DNA of 64,000 nucleotides from Bolinopsis microptera (Eukaryota > Ctenophora > Tentaculata > Lobata > Bolinopsidae): NCBI RefSeq assembly GCF_026151205.1, contig NC_087080.1, forward strand, positions 12,261,837 to 12,325,836, in the 5' to 3' direction. The number at the start of each line of letters is the position of its first letter. Position 1 is the first letter of the stretch. The notes beneath the pieces were generated by a model. It ran no database searches. It worked only from the letters and a program-made list of their open reading frames with translations, and had not been told where the DNA came from. Made by a program: the position numbers and the translations under genes. Shown here one piece after another: positions 1 to 10,207 of the stretch.

Positions 1-117
1 AGATAGAGAGAGGGTGAGATAAGGTGTAGTATTGGCAAGCAGAGCCATTTCGAGAGATGGCAGAGCCAGAAAAATTAGTTTCATTCTGCGCCCTTGTCAC
101 GGTGCCAATAAGCCATC
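1..117 (-). CDS. possible next exon of the LDLa-repeat gene (partial, runs off the window)
   Basis: On the minus strand an AG at 118-120 is followed by a frame that stays open to base 1. It is in the phase (1) needed to join the exon ending at 1961. The peptide contains a GTVTRAQNETNFSGSA stretch and an ACQYY motif, loosely like the Y-x-G-T...G-x-x-C-Q part of a kringle domain. The polypyrimidine tract in front of the AG is poor and the kringle likeness is only partial. The exon may be false, or another exon may lie between. Low confidence. Confidence 0.28.
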
Positions 118-264
118 CTGGCACTCAACCCATTATACCAAAGATGGTAGGTCAAACAATATAGCAGACGTACCGGGCGAATATAATAAAACAGCAGCAT
201 ATTAACAGGATATATATACAATATTTTATATCAGCTGAGTGATCCGGAAACCAACCAATACTCT

Positions 265-935
265 TAAACCGCCCCCTCTAATCTACACCCTCTAATCCAC
301 ACCTTCTAATCCCCTCAAATATAATCCAACCCCTCCCCCATCCAACGTATTCACTGTTCAACTCCCATCAAATTTTATCCCTCCCCTCTAGTGTGATCTT
401 ACCCCTTCCAATTTTTACCCTCCCTTTAATGTGCTCCAGGCTCCTGCCCCCTCAAATATCATCCCTCCTCTTTTAAAGTTAACCCTCCCTTCTAAATTCA
501 TTCAAACCCTCCCCCTCTAAAATAATCCCTCCCCCTCTAAAATACTCCCTCCCCCTCTAAAATAACCCTTCCCCCTCTAAAATAACCCCTCCCCCTCTAA
601 AATACTCCCTCCCCTCTAAAATAACCCCTCCTCTTTAAAATACTCCCTCCCCCTCTAAAATAATCCCTCCCCCTCTAAAATACTCCCTCCCCCTCTAAAA
701 TAATCCCTCTAGTATAATCCCTCCCCCTCTAAAATACTCCCTCCCCTCTAAAATAACCCCTCCTCTCTAAAATACTCCCTCCCCCTCTAAATTAATTCAA
801 TCCATCCCCTCTAAAATACTCCCTCCACCTCTAAAATGATCCCTCTAATATAATCCCCCCCTCTAAATTCATTCAATCCATGGCCATCCCCCTCTAAAAT
901 AATCCCTCTAAAATAATCTCTCTCCCTCCCTAAGC
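265..935. repeat. pyrimidine-rich minisatellite
   Basis: About 18-bp units of the type ccctccccctctaaaata are repeated with drift over some 650 bp, almost without G on the plus strand. The purine/pyrimidine strand asymmetry is strong. No open frame or gene feature lies inside it. It would fall in an intron of the minus-strand LDLa gene if the exon at 1-117 is real. Confidence 0.85.
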
Positions 936-1624
936 TTGTCGGCAAACATAAAGATTAGGGTTAGTTAAATGGTAAACTAATTAATAGCAATCTGTTTTGA
1001 AACAGGACAAGTACTTAAAAGATAGTGGTTAGTACTGTTTAATATAATCTCTATTGAGATATTGTGGTGCGCACATTTAAATATACTCCCCCATTCTATT
1101 AAAATCTGTAAAACTGTATAGCCGGCGAATTTTGGTGACCAGCCAATTTCTCTGAAATAAAACAGCCGCGATTATCAAAGCCATTAAGTGTTCCTATAGT
1201 AAAGCTTTAGATAGTGAGTCACAGGTCACAAGAAGGTCCATTAGTTTGGCCCAGAGCCAAAATCGTATTAAAGCACAGAGCCAAGTTGGTAGAGTCTTTA
1301 CGACGCACCACATATTGATTGCCAGACTGTTTAGTAAGCCGAGTTAAAGTACTGTAAACGTAATCTGCTCCTCCCACCACCCACGCAGTTTGTTAAAGTG
1401 GTTACACCTAGTACTACTTCTACCTTAGAAGTAAATCTATTGCAACTAGTTGAACGTTTAAAGTAAAATATCGTCTAATCTTATTCGTCTTGATCTGGAG
1501 ACTTTCCAATAGTTTATCTTTATACGGAAAACAGCTCTACAAGAAACTATTACACAAATTACTAATTAGAGGAGCAAAATCCAGAAGGGCGTTAATGTTA
1601 TGAAATAACAATTCGTATTATACC
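936..1624. other. no gene seen
   Basis: AT-rich sequence between two minisatellites. A phrase containing ttggctctg occurs twice on the minus strand (about 1250-1285). I saw no exon with paired splice sites here that fits the phase of the LDLa gene. Confidence 0.5.
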
Positions 1625-1639
1625 TTGAATAAATCTAAA

Positions 1640-1948
1640 ACTAGAACTCCTGTACCTCCCATCACCCCACCTCACCATCATATCACCCCACCAATACCTC
1701 ACCATCACCCCACCATCACCCAACCCCACCCCACCTCACCATCATATCACCCCACCAATACCTCACCATCACCCCACCATCACCCAACCCCACCTCACCA
1801 TCATATCAGCCCACCAATACCTCACCATCACCCCACCATCACCCAACCCCACCTCACCATCATATCACCCCACCAATACCTCACCATCACCCCACCATCA
1901 CCCAACCCCACCTCACCATCACCCCACCCCACCAATACCCCACCAAGT
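1640..1948. repeat. CCACCATCA-rich minisatellite next to a splice donor
   Basis: A roughly 57-bp unit (caccatcatatcaccccaccaatacctcaccatcaccc and relatives) is present in about five copies. The long His/Pro-rich open frame across it is a by-product of the repeat. The array ends only a few bases from the donor site (1955-1960, gtgagt on the minus strand) of the LDLa exon, so it forms the 5' part of that intron. Confidence 0.85.
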
Positions 1949-1960
1949 ATTTAAACTCAC

Positions 1961-3610
1961 CACAATCCTGCTCGTCAGAGTTATCATAGCAGTCTGGTAC
2001 GTGGTCACATTTCTTAGAGGCAGGAATACAGTTACCAAGGTTACACTGGAACTGGTCAGCGGCACACGTGTCTGAAGGTATGTTAGTTTAGTGGGGTGGA
2101 TCAGTAAGACAGTAGCCCTGAGGGCAAAATCTAAACATCACAAGCAGTCAACCTTTCGAATGAATATATTATGACCAAAGGAGTAGACTCACCAAGGCAC
2201 ACATACTCCTAGCAATGCATTAATATATTATTATTACAGTTAGTAAAAATATCATGTACCTCTAACTCTATCTATTTAAGGTATTACAATTAACAGCAAA
2301 TAGATTCGCAACATCCTTGTTTCTAAAGATAAAGGGTCGTGCACCGGAAACGGAAGATGTTACAATTTCGATTGCTTGATTTTTTGTCTTCTCCAGCTCC
2401 CCTTATTGTTACCCTCCTCCTTGGTATCAATAATTCTGACTTCCGTTTCCTTGAGCAAAGTATGGAATATTGGAATACACTCCTGGTTGCCTGGCCTTCT
2501 AAGAAACGCTCCTGTTATTAACCATACTGTGAACATTCTTCCATTCCCTTTAATTAATGCTAGAACTTTAACAAGGGACATAATATCTTAACTGGGCAGT
2601 CGTGACAAATGTGACTTATTCTTCGAAGGCACAACTTAATTTAGTGTGAAGTTGCATAACATTCAATGCTTTAAATGGGACATCAAAGCAAAGGTCTAGT
2701 AAAGGGTCCTTTGAGAACTAAGGCTAAACAACCAGCTTGTACGTATAAATGAGGCAACATCCTGATGTAGCAACAATTGAAACGCTTTTGATCCGGAAAT
2801 AACCGAGCAATATTAGCAGGAATGACTTTAAAGCTTTTAAGCTAAAATTATTGCCATTTATTCAGATAAACCGTTGAATAATGAATGTGTGGGTCCTGGG
2901 CCTGCCAAATTTAGAATACTGTTAAAAAAACAATATTTGTAATTTATAGCCAATCGGCATCATATATTATGTGTTTCTCAAAATGAAATTGCCACCATAC
3001 ATTTACCCATCAAAGAGACAATCAATAGTGATGGAGTCAAGTTTCACATTAGTACTATAGACTATAGAGCGTATGTATCAGGTATTGATAAGCCCAATTT
3101 TGCCAATAAACTCACGGGTGTCGCAGTCTAGTTCATCTTTCCCCGTGTCTGCGCAATCCACAGATCCGTCGCAGATAAAAGCCGGGTGGTAACACTCTTG
3201 AGAATCCTCTGAAAATTTTACTAATTGACCAATCAATTTTCCTTTGCAGTCTTACTTAAACTTAGGATAATTCATGGAATTAATATTCAAATAAATTAGA
3301 TGTGTACAAACCTCCGCAACTTAAAAGACCGTCTCTACAATTTGAGGCAAAACCTGAAATTAATTAAAGTTATGAAAAATGCTGGACATATTTTTGTTTA
3401 TCTTCAAAATTCCATTATCCACTGTTCAGCCAAATGAGTCTCAAAGATCTTTATTTTGAGGCCATCACCAATCGGTAGCAACCTGTACATCAGTTCATCT
3501 AAATTGACCAAAAATATCTCAAATCATATTATAAGATAAGTAATCTATAGTCACTCACTCGATGAAATAAGAATGGACAGAAATCCTAGTTGAACTATTA
3601 GGTCATTCAT
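1961..3610 (-). CDS. secreted or membrane protein with LDL-receptor class A repeats (5' part, four exons)
   Basis: Four minus-strand exons join in one frame, all at phase 1: 3610-3559, 3353-3312, 3208-3116 and 2071-1961. Donors are gtgagt except for a weaker gtttgt after 3312; acceptors are cag. Exon 1 encodes a signal peptide ([17 protein letters not shown]). Exons 2 and 3 together build one LDLa module with six cysteines spaced C-x6-C-x6-C-x6-C-x5-C-x9-C and an acidic end (DTGKDELDC). Exon 4 is a second, canonical LDLa module with the calcium-binding signature [16 protein letters not shown]. LDLa modules are about 40-residue calcium-dependent ligand-binding units of the endocytic receptor family, and phase 1-1 exons are typical for them. 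The gene continues past the left edge, so the total length and any transmembrane segment are unknown. An intron splits the first LDLa module, which is less usual. Confidence 0.78.
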
Positions 3611-4640
3611 CTGGCAGTGCCACATACAGTAACATGTTTACCAAGATCTAAAAAATGTTAACAATCTTAGAACTGTGTTAAAGCAGTTGTCGCATTGCTA
3701 AACTGTGATAATAATAATAATCATGAGATAAACATTGACTTTCATTCATTTGACTGTCAAATACATTAAATATCATTCTGAATTTTATGGTATGGGCTCC
3801 ATGGTTATCCAAGACTCAAGTAAACTGTAGAAAGGGAATATTGAACGGATAAAATTATGAGGTAGAATGGGCACATGCACATCGTGGAATGAGGATTATG
3901 GAAAAGGTAAATTCAAGGGGAGTATAATAAGGAAAGCAGCACTTCGGCAGTTGGCTGTGGCAAGGGGAGAAGCTTGTGATCGATAGCCTTAATGGGCTTA
4001 TTAAGGATCATTATCAAGCCCCATCGAATGTGAGGTCATTCATTTCCAGCAGAATATCATATACAAAAATAAACAATCATAACAATAATAAAAGATATTG
4101 CATTAAAAAACCATTGCGATAAGGTTTTAACTTATCTGTTATGGCTTAGGAGCAGGTATCAAATTTGACACAATTCTTTAATTTGATTTCATTCATATTC
4201 AGAGCTACTCATCTGTTTTAACAAAGACATGTGCAGCTGTTTCGTAAAACAATTCGAGTACCAGCATGCGCCTTTTTATCATTTATGCCTGTTTACATAT
4301 AACTACTATGCAACTATCGGAACAGAATTTTTCAAGTATATAGAACTAGTACTCAAATTATTTGGATATTATTATATTATTTAATTGATTGTATTGGTTG
4401 ATTGGTTTTCTCAAAAAAATTATCTTCTCAATAGTGCATTCGAATTTGCTAGATTCCGTGATAAGAAGCCACCATGAAGCAATTCATGTCTCTCGGAAAC
4501 TGATCAGTATATGAATGAGTAATGAGTATCTAAAGAGTTTTCGAATGTTATCTGTATTTGAGAGACAATTTTTTTTAAAAAGTAAAGTAAAGTAAAATTT
4601 ATGACATCACATCATCATCGCACTATGTGAAAAAAATATA
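3611..4640. other. 5' flank of the LDLa gene; nothing else recognised
   Basis: AT-rich sequence upstream of the LDLa start codon, where its promoter would lie. I see no TATA motif I would trust, no exon with paired splice sites and no clear repeat. Confidence 0.5.
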
Positions 4641-5226
4641 TACCTTACTCAGGAATATTATGACTGGGATAAAGTGATGGGTTTTGGAAAATTCCGCCAT
4701 ATTTTTCCCGGTCAGTCATAATAAAACCAGCCGAGTCAGATTATGGGGTTCCAAGGGGGTGGTGGAAATCAAGCTCCGGCTAACCTTCAGAGCAGTAACC
4801 CCACTAGCGGACAAAATGAAAGTCTTGTTAAGACAACAATACGACTTCGAATTTGACGGTCAGCAGCAGGGGGATATCAATAATGATAATGAAGGGGACA
4901 TTAGCGATAATGAGAATGTGCTTTAATGAAGATTTGACTTATTATTGCTTAGATTTATTTTCCTTTAAATAGACGTGTCTTTTTTTCTATTTCTGAGTAA
5001 TATCAATTAAAACTGTAAATTGAAATAACTTCTTTAACAAGTAACAAAAAACAGAAATTTCGGTTGAAAATTTGTTGACCTCTGAAAAAAAACTTGAAAG
5101 GTCGGCCACCGGTAAATTCATGACCGGGATAATTTGGCGGGTTTTGGGAAAGTTCGCCATATTTTTCCCGGTCATTAATTTTTCCAGTCATAAATTAACC
5201 CGCTATAATATTCCCGAGTAAGGTAA
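4641..5226. mobile_element. inverted-repeat element carrying a short coding-like remnant
   Basis: The ends are near-inverted copies: taccttactcaggaatatta at the left and taatattcccgagtaaggta at the right. Just inside, a roughly 55-bp segment (gactgggataa...ttcccggtca) occurs at about 4661-4713 and again in direct orientation at about 5121-5175. Between the copies lies a plus-strand frame ending at 4926 with an acidic tail (DINNDNEGDISDNENVL). A second frame over the same stretch reads Gly/Asn/Ser-rich, so the coding remnant is probably frameshifted. I do not recognise its parent. No clear target-site duplication was seen, so the superfamily is open. Confidence 0.5.
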
Positions 5227-5227
5227 T

Positions 5228-5282
5228 ATTAATAAATATTTCCCCACCAACATTAATTATTTGTCAAATACAATATTTTTTT
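5228..5282. repeat. dispersed repeat, inverted copy at about 51000-51050
   Basis: The segment aataaatatttccccacca...caaatacaatatt reappears in the opposite orientation with few differences near 51000-51050. It adjoins the right end of the inverted-repeat element at 4641-5226. It probably belongs to a dispersed element family with a member at each place. Confidence 0.6.
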
Positions 5283-5304
5283 AAAATGTATCAAAAACAT
5301 TATC

Positions 5305-5691
5305 CTATTTAAAAAACTTCCCAGTGGAATAAATATTTATAAAACGCTTCTTTGCCACATAAGGATGAAACCAAAGATAATCGTTTAAATGTTTCTCCTT
5401 ATTACTGACATAACCGGCTCCCTCAATTCTTACTAAAACTTCATTAGAAACATTCCAAAAAAAGTAATCATTTGTAATACTTTTAGAAATCATATCTTTC
5501 TTAAATCCTTCTAATTTAATTTGAAAGCCTAAAACTGTCACAGAGTTCTTGACGTCCCTAGGGAGTTTGTTCCAATGTGGAATAGCTCGCTCCGGGAGAA
5601 AAGACTTCTGGATATTTTTGATTTTAGTTAAACTTCTACTACATCTATTCCTTGAAACAAGATTAAGACCGGATCTGCCAGTTCTAAGCAT
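5305..5691 (-). pseudogene. non-LTR retrotransposon reverse transcriptase, C-terminal fragment
   Basis: A 128-residue frame contains FLPERAIPHWNKLPRDVKN followed by a hydrophobic FQIKLEGF segment. This is the stereotyped 'WN-x-LP' C-terminal tail of jockey/CR1-type ORF2 proteins. No RT palm motifs are present upstream, so it is a 5'-truncated or decayed copy. It belongs to a different family from the intact LINE at 9.9-14.7 kb. Confidence 0.6.
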
Positions 5692-5778
5692 CCCCGATCT
5701 ATAATCAGTTAAACCACTTGTTACTTTAAAAGCTTCTACGATTTAAAAGCTTATATAATTTACATACTCTATTTGTTG

Positions 5779-5991
5779 ATTGTTTCAAACCCCGCTGCAA
5801 CCAATTTGTTTGTATATAAAACCTCGAATATGTGGAATAAATTCCTTAAACCTTCTAGTAAGATTGACTTCTCGTCCCCAATTGCACTTGTTAAAGGTCG
5901 CATTAAAACTATGCTACTCAATGCTCAAAAAGCTGGAAACACTGATGAATGGTCAGAACTCAACTTTGATGGAAATGACATGTGCCTATAA
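5779..5991 (+). pseudogene. non-LTR retrotransposon C-terminal fragment, opposite orientation
   Basis: The frame reads a YKTSNMWNKFLK motif followed by a short hydrophobic end and a stop at 5991. It resembles the same 'WN' tail region seen in the neighbouring minus-strand fragment. Only the last 60-70 residues remain. It lies head to head with the 5305-5691 fragment. Confidence 0.5.
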
Positions 5992-6841
5992 TAAGAACAC
6001 ACAAACTAGTTATATTCTTATAATTATACCATATGAATTGATTGCACTGCTAATAAATAAAATACTTTGTTTTACTAAAAAATACTTTGTTTTACTAGTC
6101 CATATAGATTTCATACTACACACACAAAATAACACACACAATACACACCACATTCAAACATAGAAACTATATATTCACGCATATAACACAGAACACTGAT
6201 CAGCTCATCCGCTTTACACTGGTGTCTGGACTTGTCTGGAGTGTTCGTCTGGAATGTGGGACGGACTCACAAATATATTGTGTAAACGTAGCGCGCGAAA
6301 CTTAAAATTGTATAACTTTATCATTTCATTACCCAGCGTGATTTACCGCGCCAGAATAATGAAATGGCGCCGCGCTATATCCGTAAACTTGCAGTCATTT
6401 ATATCTTATATTTTATATTTTGTATTTCTTACTACGTAACGCGAAAATAAGTTGTATCACACTCCCGGTTTTGGACCCCAATGTTAACCTTGCAGCAACT
6501 GTGTCAGCCCAATATACTCTAGAAGTATGATCACACCTATTTTAATGAACAAGAGACCCATAATTAATATAATCAGATACTCGTCAACAGCAGCTGTTTC
6601 CGTCCGTGTGATGTGTTGTCCTTCTCCTTTCTGTGTCCCCGTCGTTTTGTTTTGTGAAATGTATTGTAGTAGTGTTTTAATATTTAAATCGAACGTAACT
6701 CAATAGTTAATAATAACAAACACAAATACTATTTTAAATAATTGATTAATATCGATTTATACCAACAACCAAACATTAATTATTCTTTGATAACCTTTTA
6801 TATATGTGTTAAACGATCCATGGCATATCTAAAATTCGATA

Positions 6842-8030
6842 ATGAACTTCACCCATATCCAAAAACCCGCATTCTCGCATTCTAAGAATGTAGGAAATTT
6901 TTGACAAAAAGTAGGAAATTTTTGACAAAAAGTAGGAAATTCGAGAGCCAACTCTGAGAATTTTCGATAATATTTCAGTAGGAATTTAAGTGAAAGAGCA
7001 GACTAAAAGTTGCTGGACCGTTATTTAAATGTCCTCAGTCAGGGATCCACTGATCCAGTCTATCAAATTTCGTTTCACAGACCAAAGTTTGTTGCTATTA
7101 GCTACAAAATCTGTGCATCAAGTTAGATGGCCCCATCACCATGTTCTGCTGAGGGTGAAAAGCTTGTTCAACAGGTTGCTACGAGAATGGCAAGAAACCA
7201 CTCTTTTCTAAAAACCACCCATGGGGGGATGGGGGCGGCTATAGAAAACTTCTGCAAATCCCAATATAGACTACCATTCCAGTTTTGATAATAGCATTAT
7301 CAATCATGTAATGTTGTGAACGGTCATCAATGCAATTGTAATATCTTTATGTCAGGAGTTCAAAGAACATTATATAGTATTATGAGTTGATGTAATACGT
7401 CTAAACATGCATAATGCATAAGCATTCTTTGTTGCGTTTCCTATCTTATTTAAATAGTAAATACTAATAGTCATTATTATATTTTTGGAAAATTTAAATT
7501 CCTTGTTTCTTGAATATTTGGTCTCATACTTGCTTCCTTCTCCAAATTCCCTTAACCCTGTATTAGTTTATAGCTTGAAAGCAGAAAGTGATGGTAGTAG
7601 ATGAGAAAACATTTTTGCCAAAATTATAAACTCTTGATAGTTCATGCTGTCTCCTATTTCGTGCTTTAGTTAAGCCAAGTGTTTAGGGATTCTAGAATCC
7701 AGACAATTTATCCCAATAAAAATTGAAATCAGAAAATAGTATGCTAAAATCGTTCTCCATTGTCAGATTCGTTCCAGGAGGCCAAATCTAGTTTAAATTT
7801 CCAAAATTTTCGGGGGCTTCGCCCCCAAAAGTAGCCTAGGATTATCTATTAAAAAGCATTCCGGGCCCTAAAAAAGTAAAATTGAGAATCTGGAATCCGC
7901 CATGAAAAATCTTTGAACCGCGCGAATACAAAAACTTTTTATGCGAGCGAAGCGAGCGGGCCACAGAAAACGAAAAAATTGAGAATGTAGGAAATTAAAA
8001 ATTTTTTGGATATGGGGAACTTCATATTAT
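6842..8030. mobile_element. putative inverted-repeat element
   Basis: The left end reads gaacttcacccatatccaaaa and the right end (complement) gaagttccccatatccaaaaa. A second motif, tgtaggaaattttt, is repeated in tandem at about 6890-6945 and occurs once at about 7984. A GC-rich hairpin-like segment (cgggggcttcgcccccaa) lies at about 7810. These suggest a non-autonomous DNA element of about 1.2 kb. I saw no coding frame and no clean target-site duplication. Confidence 0.4.
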
Positions 8031-8580
8031 TAGTGCCGCGTGCTGATAAATATTTTGGGAATCAATCCACCCAATCGTGGCGATAACATACTTTTGTGCT
8101 TGGCCGGTTTTAGGTTTGAGTTTGTGCTCCAAAAGTGGTAAATCGGGTGCTAGTAAAGCTCTTGCAGGCAACTGGCTCCTTTTGCCAACTGCTTTTGGTT
8201 TAAGCGCTGACTCGCATTTGGAACTGGCACGGGTATAATTGTAATATCCTACGAAGTCAGCATGTCATATTATTTCGCAAAACTCGTTTAAATATCTTGA
8301 CAATATTTACAATTTAAAGTTTATGGTTTTAGGTTTAGGCGCGGCGCACCGCTTATATGTTATAGCTCAATCATCTTATATTTTCAGCGCTGTGTTGCTA
8401 CACGCTGTATAACATGTGGACCCAGCGCGGTGCCGCGCCTTAGCAGCAAAAGAGTTATTTATTTTAAAATTTATTTTTGTATCTAGCAAAAATGATGTAA
8501 TGTTTTCAATATGACGTAGAATTAAACATTAAAGCTATTTCCGTACAGCCTAAGTATGATCGTTAGAAAAACTATCAACA

Positions 8581-8742
8581 ATGAACATGCTAGCTTTCTT
8601 TATTTTTGTAAGTCGCGTCGCGTCGGCTGACATCTTGGGTTGTACTGGATGTAACAAGTTTATTATCGGATGTCTACTTATATTTATTATGATATTATTA
8701 TTCATTGTAATGGCAATAAAATTTAAATTTTGTTTTACTTAA
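8581..8742 (+). CDS. candidate 53-residue small membrane protein, unrecognised
   Basis: An unspliced plus-strand frame of 53 residues has the layout of a small membrane protein. It starts with a signal-peptide-like MNMLAFFIFVSRVASA, then a short GCTGCNKF segment with a CxxC, then a hydrophobic helix rich in Ile, Leu and Met, and ends KFKFCFT. An AATAAA lies inside the 3' end (about 8714). Against it: the region is AT-rich, so hydrophobic frames are cheap, and gtaagtcg at 8608 could be a splice donor ending a signal exon instead. There is no family match I can name. Confidence 0.25.
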   Translation: MNMLAFFIFVSRVASADILGCTGCNKFIIGCLLIFIMILLFIVMAIKFKFCFT

Positions 8743-9006
8743 ACTTCATATTTCATAATTTTATTACTAGGTGGAGGTGATGTTATTGAGACTTTGAGAC
8801 TTTGGGCGGCCATTAAACTCGTGTTTTGAAAGTTGTTCTCTGTACTTGTTTCACTGACCCACGCTTTTTAGCATTTATACATTTCGGCCCATTTTATATG
8901 TTTGTCCGATTTGCTGTACATTTGTATATTTGCTATTTTGTATAAGTTTCAAATCAAAAAATCATTGTATCTCAAAGGTCTATTTTAAGACATCCATTCA
9001 TCCCAA

Positions 9007-9300
9007 ATGAAACGAAAAATATTATTTACTGGTGATGCAACAATTCTTAATAGGTCGAGCGGTAAGTCGAAGTTACACACACAGCTGTATGGAAAACTGG
9101 GCTCTGCAGCCGACCTAATCAGGTATATCAGTTTCACCATTCCTAAAACAAGGAATATTAACCCAGCCTTTGAATATGATGAGACCTGTGCATGGAAAAG
9201 ACCATTTGCTAACCTGCTAGATGAATCTAGATCAATATTCATCAATGATAAGGTTATTATTTTTAAGTCAAGGATACCAAATTCTAAGGTGTTGTTATAG
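9007..9300 (+). CDS. unrecognised 97-residue open frame
   Basis: This frame starts MKRKILFTGDAT and runs 97 residues without low-complexity sequence, with charged and hydrophobic residues mixed as in a folded protein. I do not recognise it. It may be an exon, a transposon remnant or chance. There is no splice context that links it to another exon. Confidence 0.2.
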   Translation: MKRKILFTGDATILNRSSGKSKLHTQLYGKLGSAADLIRYISFTIPKTRNINPAFEYDETCAWKRPFANLLDESRSIFINDKVIIFKSRIPNSKVLL

Positions 9301-9923
9301 ATAGTAATATATAATATAAGCTAAACTGGGCTGCCCCCTGGGCTGATATTGATATTGATAATGATATTGCTATTACTGAATGAAGTTAACTCCACAGATA
9401 AATTATACTACTTTTTTAACAAAGTGACTTAAACGGAGTATAAACGACCAAGTTTGCATAAATGTCTATCTAGCCAAGAATTCAAGAGGCAAGGGTGGGT
9501 ACTGCGTAAACTTCACGGACTGCACTCTCCAACATCCGATCCTGTATTACCCTGGATTCTTTTCGACGTATTTTTGTAAAAGGTAAATATATCTTCTAGC
9601 CACTCTCTTGCTACTCCAAGTCTCCTAAGATATTTGGTATAAAGGTCCTGCTAGTTATATATAAAATATATTTTTGTTTTCTTTAATTTTCTCTATTAAT
9701 GCACCACACCCGACACCGCTACTTCCACTGCACTAACAGTTATACAATAAACTCTACAATCCTAATTTTGTATCGTGATGGAGACCGGTGTCCATACAAA
9801 ACATTGCATTTACAAGGTTGCCGTTTGGTGTGAGCAACAGCGAACAGCACACACACACACACTCCTTTGCACCGTCAACCTATATCTAATCTATTTAAAG
9901 AGTGACAACCATATTACACGTTG

Positions 9924-9966
9924 AATTAAACAGGAATTAAACAGGAATTAAACAAGGAATTAAACA
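9924..9966 (-). repeat. short tandem tail at the LINE 3' end
   Basis: On the plus strand the units gaattaaacag, gaattaaacag, gaattaaacaag and gaattaaac follow each other. On the LINE strand this is a (GTTTAATTCCT)-like tail directly after the 3' UTR. Such microsatellite tails mark the reverse-transcription start of CR1/L2-type elements. Confidence 0.7.
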
Positions 9967-10207
9967 AAATTGGGTCAAACGGCAGATGCCGTGTCTGACC
10001 AATATAGGAATAGAAGGTTTAATATTCAAAACTACCCCAATGTAACAAATAACCAAACAAGGTGGTAAAAGTAGATAGCCATGTAAAAGAATATAGCACA
10101 GATAGCACAGTCGTATGCAGAAAAAACTCAGCCAAGAGCACTCAAAAATGACAATGAAAGTATCATACAATGTCCACACACTTATCAAAATATACAAAAC
10201 ACGACAT

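Noticed and set aside
1625-1954. 109-residue His/Pro-rich open frame
   Set aside because: It is the translation of a minisatellite; no domain, and frames open only because of the repeat.
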